Shown one piece after another: positions 8,993 through 16,287 of a stretch of 64,000 nt of DNA. This DNA is from Pseudomonas sp. 10S4 (GTDB lineage Bacteria; Pseudomonadota; Gammaproteobacteria; Pseudomonadales; Pseudomonadaceae), in contig NZ_CP133774.1 in assembly GCF_034344865.1 (NCBI RefSeq), positions 868,001-932,000 of the forward strand. Direction: 5' to 3'. The notes below the pieces were generated by a model, which was not told the origin of the DNA, did no database searches, and was given only the letters and a program-made list of their open reading frames with translations. The number at the start of each line of letters is the position of its first letter. Position 1 is the first letter of the stretch. A program made the position numbers and the translations under genes.

Positions 8993-11512
8993 TCAGCTTT
9001 TACGCGGTTTGATCCTAGCGGTGGCTTCGGCCACCAACGGATCATCCGGCCAGTAATGCTTCGGATAACGCCCCTTCAAATCCTTCTTCACCTCGGCATA
9101 GGTGCTGCGCCAGAAGTTGGCCAGGTCCTGGGTGACCTGCACCGGCCGCCGCGCCGGGGATAACAGATGCAGTTTGACCACCTGCCGGCCGCCAGCGATG
9201 CGCGGGGTTTCGGCCAGGCCGAACAGTTCCTGCAAACGCACCGCCAGAATCGGTGGATGCTCGCTGTAATCCAGCCGAATCGATGAACCGGACGGTACGC
9301 TCAGATGATGCGGCGCCAGCTCATCGAGCCGTTGCGGCAATGGCCACGGCAATTGGTTATGGACGATGCTCGACAGGTCGAGATTGCCGAAGTGACTGAG
9401 CCGCGAGACCTTGCCCAGGTACGGCATCAACCAGCGTTCAAGGTTCTTGAGCAACGCGGCGTCGCTGACATCCGGCCATTCGCTCTCACCTTTACTGCCC
9501 AGGTCCAACTGCCGCAACAACGCCACCCGCGCCTGCCACTGACGCAGCTCCGGGGTCCACGGCAACAGTTCCAGACCTTTGCGCCGCACCAGATTGACCA
9601 ACGCCTGGCTGCGGGCGGTTTCGTCGAGGCCGGTCAAGGGCTCGCGACTGAGGATCAACTCGCCGACCTTGCGCTGACGCTCGGCCCGCAACACGCCTTC
9701 GCGCTCGTCCCAATCCAGTTGATCGACGCAGCGTACTTGCTCGGCCAGGACTGAATCGAACAACGCCGGATCGAAATCCGCCGCCAGGTATATTCGCTCT
9801 TCACGCTGGCCCTGACGGCTGCCCAGATCGGCGATCACCAGCCAAGGCTGTTTCATCAAACTGTCGGCCTCGGCGAACAACGCCGCCCGGCCATTGGCCA
9901 GACGATATTCCGCGCCACCGGGCCGCCGCTGTTGCGCGACTCGATCCGGATAAGCCAGCGCCAACAGCGCACCGAGCCAACGCGGGTGATCGGGATCGCT
10001 GACCAGCTCCGACGCTTTGCCGCGCAAGTAGCCGCGATACTGCCGTGCGAGTTGCCGGGCTCGTTGCACACCGCCCTGAGCACCGCGTGCGGCTCGTTCT
10101 TCGCCGGATAACAGCACCAATCGGCTGTGCAGATCCGCCCCGGCGCCGCGCAAGATATCCCGCTCGCCGAGCAGGGCCGCGACATCGCAAGCCATGTCGG
10201 CCAGCCCTAGCGCCTGACCGCGCAACAGCAAATGCCCGATCCGTGGATGCGCCGGCAGTTCGGCCATGGCCTGGCCGTGTCGGGTCAGCGCTTCGCCGTC
10301 GAGTGCGCCGAGGCGCTCCAGCAGATCCTGAGCCTGTGCATAAGCCGCTGCCGGCGGCACGTCGAGCCACACCAATTGCCCAGGCTTTACGCCCCAACGC
10401 CCCAATTGCAAGGCCAGGCCGGCAAGGTCTGCCGAGAGAATTTCCGCACTGGCGTAGGCCGCCAGTTGTTCATGCTGATCCTGCGACCACAGGCGATAAC
10501 ACACGCCCGGCTCCAACCGCCCGGCCCGGCCGGCGCGCTGAGTGGCGCTGGCGCGGGAGATGCGCTGGGTGTCGAGGCGAGTCATGCCGCTGCCGGGGTC
10601 GAAACGCGGTACTCGTGCCAACCCGGCATCGACGACGACGCGCACGCCGTCGATGGTCAGGCTGGTCTCGGCGATGTTGGTGGCCAGCACCACTTTGCGA
10701 AAGCCTGCAGGTGCCGGATCAATCGCGGCGCGTTGCGCGGCCAGATCGAGTTCACCGTGCAACGGGCACAGCAAAATCTGCGTGCTCGCACCCAAGGCAT
10801 CCGCCAACTGTTGATGCACCCGACGGATTTCCGCCTGCCCCGGCAAGAACACCAGCACGCTGCCGGTTTCGTCATTCAAGGCTTCGAGGATGGTTTGCAC
10901 CAGACGCGGCTCGATGAATTCACCGGGCTGGAACGGCCGGCCCCAGTGCATCGCCACCGGATACATCCGGCCTTCGCTGCGCAGGATCGGCGCGTCATCG
11001 AGCAACCCGGCCAGGCGTTCGCCTTCCAGCGTCGCGGACATCAAGAGGATTTTCAGCGGCTGGTCTTCGCGAAACAGCTCCCGGCCATTAAGACTCAGGG
11101 CCAGTGCGAGATCGGCATCAAGACTACGCTCGTGGAATTCATCGAAGATCAGCAAACCGACGCCATCCAGCGCCGGATCATCCTGCAAGCGCCGGGTGAG
11201 AATGCCTTCGGTGACCACTTCGATCCGGGTATTGGGGCCGACTTTGCTGTCGAGGCGAATGCGATAGCCAACAGTTTCCCCGACCTTCTCGCCCAACTCA
11301 CTGGCCAGGCGCTCCGCCGCTGCCCGCGCCGCCAGCCGGCGCGGTTCGAGCATCAGAATGGTCTGCCCGGCCAGCCACGGCTCGTGGAGCAAGGCCAACG
11401 GCACGCGGGTGGTTTTACCGGCGCCGGGCGGTGCTTCGAGCACGGCTTCATGGCGTGTCGCCAAGGCTTCACGCAGGGCGGGTAAAACTTCATCAATCGG
11501 CAAAGAAATCAT
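8993..11512 (-). CDS. hrpB: ATP-dependent helicase HrpB (DEAH-box)
   Basis: An 839-residue helicase. The start at 11512 (MISLPIDEVLPALREAL) is chosen because it gives the usual family length and has a GGGGAG ribosome-binding site at 11518-11523. Motifs are Walker A EAPPGAGKTT, the DEFH box in LIFDEFHERS, SATLEG (motif III), and AETSLTIDGV plus QRAGRAGR (motifs V-VI), followed by the HrpB C-terminal domain. This is the DEAH/DExH RNA-helicase HrpB of general physiology, not the type III secretion regulator of the same name. The open frame runs 120 bases further upstream into an inverted-repeat element, but that extension is element sequence and I exclude it. Confidence 0.93.
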   Translation of the reverse strand: MISLPIDEVLPALREALATRHEAVLEAPPGAGKTTRVPLALLHEPWLAGQTILMLEPRRLAARAAAERLASELGEKVGETVGYRIRLDSKVGPNTRIEVVTEGILTRRLQDDPALDGVGLLIFDEFHERSLDADLALALSLNGRELFREDQPLKILLMSATLEGERLAGLLDDAPILRSEGRMYPVAMHWGRPFQPGEFIEPRLVQTILEALNDETGSVLVFLPGQAEIRRVHQQLADALGASTQILLCPLHGELDLAAQRAAIDPAPAGFRKVVLATNIAETSLTIDGVRVVVDAGLARVPRFDPGSGMTRLDTQRISRASATQRAGRAGRLEPGVCYRLWSQDQHEQLAAYASAEILSADLAGLALQLGRWGVKPGQLVWLDVPPAAAYAQAQDLLERLGALDGEALTRHGQAMAELPAHPRIGHLLLRGQALGLADMACDVAALLGERDILRGAGADLHSRLVLLSGEERAARGAQGGVQRARQLARQYRGYLRGKASELVSDPDHPRWLGALLALAYPDRVAQQRRPGGAEYRLANGRAALFAEADSLMKQPWLVIADLGSRQGQREERIYLAADFDPALFDSVLAEQVRCVDQLDWDEREGVLRAERQRKVGELILSREPLTGLDETARSQALVNLVRRKGLELLPWTPELRQWQARVALLRQLDLGSKGESEWPDVSDAALLKNLERWLMPYLGKVSRLSHFGNLDLSSIVHNQLPWPLPQRLDELAPHHLSVPSGSSIRLDYSEHPPILAVRLQELFGLAETPRIAGGRQVVKLHLLSPARRPVQVTQDLANFWRSTYAEVKKDLKGRYPKHYWPDDPLVAEATARIKPRKS

Positions 11513-11522
11513 GCTGGCTCCC

Positions 11523-11779
11523 CAGGGCGTGCCCACAGTAAATTGCGAGTCGCGTTGAAACTGTGGGCGTGCCAGGCAAGGCGCGGGATGCAGACATGGG
11601 TCGTTTCCTTGCCAAGTCCCGCAACGCAGCATGGCGCGTCCACAATTTCAGCCCGGAGGGCCGAACCCCGATAACATCCATTAGCCGTTACGCGTTGTCG
11701 ATCTGGAAAAAACAACATCAATCCTCAACTATTCCAGTAGGGGTAAGACGCGGCCGTAATTTACTGTGGGCACGCCCTG
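11523..11779. mobile_element. MITE-like element with 22-bp perfect terminal inverted repeats
   Basis: The first 22 bases (11523-11544, beginning CAGGGCGTGCCCACAG) are the exact reverse complement of the last 22 (11758-11779). The total is 257 bp, with no transposase-sized gene. The left end contains a second, imperfect inverted copy of the end at about 11567-11581 (CTGTGGGCGTGCC), so it can fold into its own hairpin. No target-site duplication is evident. The interior has an open frame on the minus strand (11681-11493) with no recognisable domain. It lies between hrpB and a divergent lipoprotein gene. The size and ends fit a miniature inverted-repeat element; mobility is inferred. Confidence 0.65.
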
Positions 11780-11795
11780 CCGGGCCGAGTATAAC
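11767..11795 (+). promoter_or_regulatory. Possible hybrid promoter reading out of the inverted-repeat element
   Basis: TGGGCA (11767-11772, inside the right terminal repeat) is 17 bases from TATAAC (11790-11795, outside the element). This matches sigma-70 at 4/6 and 5/6 positions with ideal spacing, and points at the lipoprotein gene starting at 11874. It is seen in the sequence but not proven. Confidence 0.35.
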
Positions 11796-11873
11796 GGCGA
11801 ACTGCCAGGCGTTTGTCGCGGTCTTAATTCATAACAACGACGCTTCGTTTCTAGATGACTCAGGAGATTTCAT

Positions 11874-12293
11874 ATGCGTATCCCCTTTCGCCTGATTGGC
11901 GGTGTACTGGTCGCCACCCTGCTGACCCAGGTGACCGCCTGCGGTTCGATTTTCTACCCTGACCGTCGTGGTCAGATCGACGGCAAAGTCGACCCGGCCA
12001 TCGCCGTCCTCGATGCCGTGGGTTTGCTGTTCTACATCATCCCCGGCCTGGTCGCGTTTGCCGTGGACTTCGCCACTGGCGCGATTTACTTCGAGCCGGG
12101 CAAGACCGCTCAAGTGGCGCCGGAAAAACTCAAGGAAGCGATTGGTGCTGACGGCAAGGTCGATAACCACAAGTTGCAGACCATTCTCGAAACTGAACTG
12201 GGCCGCAGCTTCCCGCTGGACGATCCACGCCTGATCCAACACAAGGGCAGCACCCAGCAACTGGCCATGTTCGGCCTGCAACCTGCCGCGTAA
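11874..12293 (+). CDS. Small lipoprotein of unknown function
   Basis: A 139-residue protein. It has a lipoprotein signal peptide (MRIPFRLIGGVLVATLL, lipobox VTAC, lipidated Cys about residue 24), a conserved-looking SIFYPDRRGQIDGKVDP stretch, and a second hydrophobic segment (LDAVGLLFYIIPGLVAFAVDF). An AGGAG ribosome-binding site precedes the ATG by about 7 bases. I believe relatives carry a misleading 'polyribonucleotide nucleotidyltransferase' name in some databases; no nuclease motif is present. It would sit in the envelope. The CDF exporter gene follows 29 bases downstream, so the two may be co-transcribed. Confidence 0.8.
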   Translation: MRIPFRLIGGVLVATLLTQVTACGSIFYPDRRGQIDGKVDPAIAVLDAVGLLFYIIPGLVAFAVDFATGAIYFEPGKTAQVAPEKLKEAIGADGKVDNHKLQTILETELGRSFPLDDPRLIQHKGSTQQLAMFGLQPAA

Positions 12294-12322
12294 CCCGTGC
12301 ACTTAAAGGAAAAGCCGTTCCC

Positions 12323-13216
12323 ATGACCACCAGCCTTGAACATGCTCGCCTGCTGCGGTTGGCGACCCGCGCCTCCGTGGCTGTCGCCTGTACGCTGATT
12401 GTTGCCAAAGGCATTGCCTGGTGGCTGAGCGGTTCGGTGAGCATGCTCGCCGGGCTGACCGACTCGGCGCTCGACGGCATCACCTCGCTGCTCAACTTGC
12501 TGGCGGTGCATTACGCCCTGCGCCCGGCCGATGACGATCATCGTTACGGCCACGGCAAGGCCGAATCGCTGTCGGGCATGGCCCAGGCGCTGTTTATTGG
12601 TGGCAGTGCGGTGTTGATTGCATTGCAGGCGATTGATCGGCTCAAGCATCCGGAACCGGTCGGCGCACCGTGGCTCAGCATCGGGGTGATCGTCTTTTCC
12701 CTCGCGCTGACCCTGGCGTTGCTGATGCTGCAACATCGGGTAATCAAGGAAACCGGCTCCAACGCTGTGCGCGCTGACTCCCTGCATTACCGGTCGGACA
12801 TGATGCTCAACGGCAGCATTCTGGTGGCACTGGTGCTGGCCGAGTTCGGCTGGAATCAACTGGATGCCTGGTTTGGCCTGGGGATTGCCGGGTACATCCT
12901 CTGGAGTGCGGTGCAGATCGCCCGGGAAAGTTTTGCGGTGCTGATGGATGAAGAGCTGCCGACGGATGTCAGCCAGCACATGCTTGAACTGGCTTGCGGG
13001 GTACCGGGTGTTTTGGGAGCGCATGACCTGCGCACGCGGATTTCCGGCAATCACTGGTTTGTGCAACTGCACCTGGAACTGCCGGGAGAGCTGACCCTGT
13101 CAGTCGCCCACGGCATCAGCGATCAAGCCGCCGATGCGATTCACGCCGCTTACCCGCGAGCCGAAGTGCTGGTGCACGCCGACCCGCAGGAAGTGGTAAT
13201 AGCCGCGAAGGCTTAG
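12323..13216 (+). CDS. Cation diffusion facilitator (CDF) divalent metal exporter, FieF-like
   Basis: A 297-residue transporter with six hydrophobic segments in the first 210 residues and a C-terminal cytoplasmic metal-sensing domain. The metal sites of the family are visible: LTDSALDG in segment 2 and DSLHYRSDM in segment 5, with HRYGHGK in the loop between segments 2 and 3. Members exchange protons for Zn, Fe, Mn or Cd; selectivity cannot be read. Its last 4 bases overlap the end of the convergent DUF6515-like gene. Confidence 0.9.
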   Translation: MTTSLEHARLLRLATRASVAVACTLIVAKGIAWWLSGSVSMLAGLTDSALDGITSLLNLLAVHYALRPADDDHRYGHGKAESLSGMAQALFIGGSAVLIALQAIDRLKHPEPVGAPWLSIGVIVFSLALTLALLMLQHRVIKETGSNAVRADSLHYRSDMMLNGSILVALVLAEFGWNQLDAWFGLGIAGYILWSAVQIARESFAVLMDEELPTDVSQHMLELACGVPGVLGAHDLRTRISGNHWFVQLHLELPGELTLSVAHGISDQAADAIHAAYPRAEVLVHADPQEVVIAAKA

Positions 13217-14292
13217 AAGCTCACCTGATAACCGCGACTGCTCAAGCAGTTGCCCTCAGCCTGGCGGTAGGCTTGCACCACCGCCGGGTCGGGTTGGTAG
13301 GTGGCGGTCTGAGGGTTGAAACGACTCTGCTGCACTGCGTACTGAGCGCACTCGTAACCGTCCTGAGCGACCTGTTGCGGCGACTGGCCGTTGGCGGGAT
13401 AAGCCGTCACGTCAATGCCACTGCTGGCCGGTTGCGGTTGCGGCTCCGGCGCGCCAACGGGCGGTTCGACCACGACATAATCCTGGGTACTTTCTTCGTA
13501 GGCATAGTAAGAACCAGCCGCGAGGAACAGCAGCGCCCCGCCGATCCAGACTTCACGGGCGTAATCGGGCATGTAGTGCACACGAATCCCGCGAGGCGGC
13601 TGCACCACCACATAACGCGGACCTTGCGGGCGATACCAGTAGCCGCCAGAGAAGAAGTAATCCTGGCCACGGTAAGGCACGCGGAAGTTACGATCCGGGA
13701 AGCGGTCGATCATATGACCAGGACGATACTGCGGTCCTGGGCCCCAACCATTACCGTGCCCATCCGGGCGACCTTCCCAACGATGATCATTGGGATGTGA
13801 GCCCTGATTGCCGGCCTGCCAGTGCTGGTTGTTATCGTTGCGTCGCGGGATGTCCTGATTGTAACCACGCTGGGGTTCCTGGGTCTGGCGCACGGTGTCT
13901 GGCCGGCCCTGGATCGGCAAGTTATTGGCCGGTGGTGGCGCCGGTCGACCCTGTACGTTTTGAGGCTGGCGGTTTTGCCATTGGCCGCCGTTCTGGTTCT
14001 GCCCGTTGTGTTCGAACTGTCGGCTGTTCTCACCCCGAATGACTTCGTTGTTCTGCGGCCGCGGCTGATTCTGCTGCGGAACGTTTTGCGGATGCGGCTG
14101 ATTATTCTGTTGCGGGGTGTTCTGCGGGCGTGGCTGGTTGTTGCCGCCATGGCCCTGGTCATTTCGCTCATGGTCCCGCCCGTGCGGTACGTTATCGGGA
14201 CCATGATTTTGCGGCTCATCGGCGAGCGATTGCGCAGTGACACTTACACACAGCAAACCAACACCGGCCAAACGCCAGATGTGCGACTTCAT
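13213..14292 (-). CDS. Exported Q/N/P/H-rich protein, DUF6515-like
   Basis: A 359-residue protein. The ATG at 14292 is preferred over an upstream GTG (14304) because GAGGAA lies the right distance before it. It has a Sec signal peptide (LAGVGLLCVSVTAQSLADE) and then about 130 residues of low complexity rich in Gln, Asn, Pro and His with repeats such as PQQNNQPHPQN. A conserved region follows (YRGQDYFFSGGYWYRP, YVVVQPPRGIRV), then a hydrophobic segment (VWIGGALLFLAAGSYYA) and a Cys-containing tail (ECAQYAVQQ, GNCLSSRGY). Envelope location is inferred; function unknown. Confidence 0.8.
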   Translation of the reverse strand: MKSHIWRLAGVGLLCVSVTAQSLADEPQNHGPDNVPHGRDHERNDQGHGGNNQPRPQNTPQQNNQPHPQNVPQQNQPRPQNNEVIRGENSRQFEHNGQNQNGGQWQNRQPQNVQGRPAPPPANNLPIQGRPDTVRQTQEPQRGYNQDIPRRNDNNQHWQAGNQGSHPNDHRWEGRPDGHGNGWGPGPQYRPGHMIDRFPDRNFRVPYRGQDYFFSGGYWYRPQGPRYVVVQPPRGIRVHYMPDYAREVWIGGALLFLAAGSYYAYEESTQDYVVVEPPVGAPEPQPQPASSGIDVTAYPANGQSPQQVAQDGYECAQYAVQQSRFNPQTATYQPDPAVVQAYRQAEGNCLSSRGYQVSF

Positions 14293-14390
14293 GCTTTTCC
14301 TCACTGCGGGTTAGGGCCTGTACGTAAGACTGAAAAACCACAGGCCGGTTCTGCGACAGGTTATCAGTCGCGCAACTTATTTCGCAGGCA

Positions 14391-14421
14391 ATAAAAAAGG
14401 GAGACCCGTCGGCCTCCCTTT
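14391..14421 (-). terminator. Rho-independent terminator for a minus-strand transcript
   Basis: The arms AAAGGGAG (14396-14403) and CTCCCTTT (14414-14421) form an 8-bp stem with a 10-base loop. On the minus strand the stem is followed by TTTTTTAT; on the plus strand only three Ts follow. It lies 99 bases before the start of the DUF6515-like gene in the same direction, so it must end a transcript that begins at higher coordinates. Confidence 0.7.
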
Positions 14422-14707
14422 GAGAACTTCGTCCGTGCTCAACGCTTTTGACGTTGGCTCACCTCACGCCGTCTTCTGGACAGTGTGTAGCTCGGAGGCC
14501 GGCACATCCCCGGTGGGGGTGGCGGCCGCGGCAGGCCTGATTGGGCGAGCCGTTGTGGACTGTTTGTCCGAGCAGTGATTCTGGTAATAAGAATAGGCTT
14601 GGGCCACCGGCAGGGGATTGCGAAGATTGCTCAAACAAACATCACTTGCGCAATTTTTAACCCTGGATAGATAATCTTCCGCAATAGTTATGACAAAGGC
14701 CTGATTG
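14422..14707 (-). ncRNA. Possible minus-strand small RNA or leader ending at the 14.4-kb terminator
   Basis: A 286-base region between the Lrp gene and the terminator. The minus strand has an open frame (down to 14464, Cys-containing near NCASDVCLSNLRNP), but it has no ATG, GTG or TTG start outside the divergent lrp gene, so a noncoding RNA is at least as likely. Base composition is lower in GC near 14640-14700. The only reason to propose a transcript is the terminator orientation. Confidence 0.3.
14646..14675 (+). promoter_or_regulatory. Possible sigma-70 promoter of the Lrp-family gene
   Basis: TTGCGC (14646-14651) is 18 bases from GATAAT (14670-14675), a near-consensus -10. The start codon follows 32 bases later. 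Lrp-family genes are often autoregulated, so operators may overlap here. Confidence 0.4.
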
Positions 14708-15187
14708 ATGAGCAAACTCGACCGATACGACCTGAGCATTTTGGCGGAACTGCAGCGTGACGCGCGCATCTCCAACCAGGAACTGGCCGAACGCATCGGC
14801 CTGTCGCCTTCACCGTGCTCGCGCCGGGTCAAACAGCTGGAAGACGACGGCTACATCTCCCGCCAGGTCGCCTTGCTGGACCGCAAGATGCTCGGCTTGA
14901 GTCTGACGGCCTATGTGTTGATCGGCATGGACCGCCACACGCCCGAGCGTTTTGAAAATTTCGAAGCGGCGATTCGAACGCTGCCGCAGGTGCTGGAATG
15001 CAGCCTGGTGACCGGGATGGATGCCGACTATCAGCTTAAGGTGGTGGTGCCGGACATGGACCACTATCAGAAACTGCTGCTGGGGCATTTGACCCGGATT
15101 GAAGGCGTGACCAGTGTGCGGTCGAGTTTTGTGTTGAACCAGGTGTTGAACAGTACCGAGTTGCCGTTGACTCATTTGCGCAGCTGA
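14708..15187 (+). CDS. Lrp/AsnC-family transcriptional regulator
   Basis: A 159-residue protein. The start is MSKLDRYDLSILAEL; an upstream TTG in the same frame is ignored. The N-terminal helix-turn-helix (RISNQELAERIGLSPSPCS, about residues 20-45) is followed by the RAM ligand-binding domain (about 70-150, with CSLVTGMDADYQLKVVV). These regulators sense amino acids and usually control amino-acid uptake or degradation genes beside them. No such gene is adjacent here, so its targets are unknown. Confidence 0.92.
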   Translation: MSKLDRYDLSILAELQRDARISNQELAERIGLSPSPCSRRVKQLEDDGYISRQVALLDRKMLGLSLTAYVLIGMDRHTPERFENFEAAIRTLPQVLECSLVTGMDADYQLKVVVPDMDHYQKLLLGHLTRIEGVTSVRSSFVLNQVLNSTELPLTHLRS

Positions 15188-15191
15188 GGAC

Positions 15192-15220
15192 GCCTTCGCG
15201 GGCAAGCCTCGCTCCTACAG
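15192..15220. repeat. Single REP unit, class CTTCGCGGGCAAGCCTCGCTCCTAC
   Basis: One half-site of the class that forms full pairs at 27968-28057 and 39747-39813; no facing partner is present. It starts 5 bases after the Lrp stop codon. Confidence 0.8.
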
Positions 15221-15226
15221 GATGAC

Positions 15227-15259
15227 TGATCGTTCCCACGCAGAGCATGGGAACGATCA
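15227..15259. repeat. Perfect 12-bp palindrome with 9-base loop
   Basis: TGATCGTTCCCA and TGGGAACGATCA form a perfect 12-bp stem around CGCAGAGCA. It has no T-tract, so it is not an obvious terminator. The sequence resembles a dispersed pseudomonad repeat, and it lies right next to the REP unit. Confidence 0.75.
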
Positions 15260-15369
15260 CTATGCGGCGACCAATAACCGCGGCACACCGACGCAGGTCA
15301 ATGCGGCGTCAATCTGCCATGGCGTATACTCGCCCCGCCCTTTTAGCCCGCCCGCGCTGGAGATGTTCG

Positions 15370-15576
15370 ATGGATCCTGCAGTATTCGAAGAGTGGATGA
15401 TGACCGGACTGGTCACCATTCTGATCATTTTCATGGGTTTCATCGTCTGGGATCTGGCGAAAAAATCCAAGGCCGGCAAATTCGGCACCTTCATTCTGTT
15501 CTTCGTGCTGGGCCTGGGGATTCTCGCGTTCATCATCAAAAGCGTGGTCATCGCCTACATCGAAAGCTCGTCATAA
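15370..15576 (+). CDS. DUF2788 small membrane protein
   Basis: A 68-residue protein starting [14 protein letters not shown]. It has two hydrophobic segments ([14 protein letters not shown] and [16 protein letters not shown]) joined by a Lys-rich loop (AKKSKAGK), the pattern of the DUF2788 family. Function unknown. It ends 6 bases inside the 3' end of the convergent pseudouridine synthase gene. An upstream in-frame Arg-rich extension is not coding-like and is excluded. Confidence 0.85.
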   Translation: MDPAVFEEWMMTGLVTILIIFMGFIVWDLAKKSKAGKFGTFILFFVLGLGILAFIIKSVVIAYIESSS

Positions 15577-16212
15577 ACGCGCTGGCACTTCCTTCCACTG
15601 GCCCTGATCGAGCCCTTCGATCGTCCAGTCGCCAATTTTGACTCGCACCAGGCGCAATGTCGGTAAGCCGACCGCAGCAGTCATGCGTCGTACCTGACGG
15701 TTGCGACCTTCACGAATCACCAACTCCAGCCAACTGGTCGGCACGCTTTTGCGAAAACGCACCGGCGGGTTGCGCGGCCACAGTGCTGGCTCTTCAAGCT
15801 GCCGCGCTTCGGCGGGCAAGGTCATGCCGTCGTTCAGCTCGACGCCATCGCGCAAGCGCTGCAACTGCTCGGCGCTCGGCTCGCCTTCCACTTGCACCCA
15901 ATAGGTCTTGGCCAGTTTGTGTTTCGGGTCGGCGATCCGCGCTTGAAGCTGGCCGTCGTTGGTCAGCAGCAGCAAACCTTCGCTGTCGCGGTCCAGCCGC
16001 CCGGCCGGGTAGATCCCCGGAATCTCGATGAAATCCTTGAGCGTCGCCCGCCCCTCGCCGTCGCTGAATTGCGTCAGCACATCGAACGGTTTATTGAACA
16101 GAATCAGTTTCGGCTCGGCCGGCGGCGCTTTGGCGACTCGGCGCGGAGCTGAAGTGGTTGGCGCAGGCTTCACGCCAGGACGGCGGGAAACGGGACGTTG
16201 AGGACGAGACAT
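15571..16212 (-). CDS. rluE: 23S rRNA pseudouridine synthase RluE-like
   Basis: A 213-residue RsuA/RluB/E/F-family enzyme. Motif II is [17 protein letters not shown], with the catalytic Asp in [16 protein letters not shown] near the C-terminus is also diagnostic. The length and the lack of an S4 domain match RluE (U2457 of 23S rRNA in E. coli) better than RluB/RluF. The N-terminus has a basic, Pro/Ala-rich extension of about 30 residues. Alternative: another RsuA-family specificity. Confidence 0.88.
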   Translation of the reverse strand: MSRPQRPVSRRPGVKPAPTTSAPRRVAKAPPAEPKLILFNKPFDVLTQFSDGEGRATLKDFIEIPGIYPAGRLDRDSEGLLLLTNDGQLQARIADPKHKLAKTYWVQVEGEPSAEQLQRLRDGVELNDGMTLPAEARQLEEPALWPRNPPVRFRKSVPTSWLELVIREGRNRQVRRMTAAVGLPTLRLVRVKIGDWTIEGLDQGQWKEVPARL

Positions 16213-16287
16213 GGGGAAAGGAGCATCTAACGGTCAGGGCTCACTATGCTAGTGGCCTGACCGCCAAATGACCATGACAACTCTCTA

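Noticed and set aside
8993..11512. Type III secretion regulator HrpB
   Set aside because: The sequence is a DEAH helicase with all motifs; the shared name is a coincidence and there are no hrp genes nearby.
11513..11632. N-terminal extension of hrpB by 40 codons
   Set aside because: The extra codons are made of the inverted-repeat element; the ATG at 11512 has a good ribosome-binding site and gives family length.
14464..14832. A 122-codon minus-strand gene with Cys residues
   Set aside because: Its only usual start codons lie inside the divergent lrp gene and the codon use is unusual; kept only as a possible transcript region.
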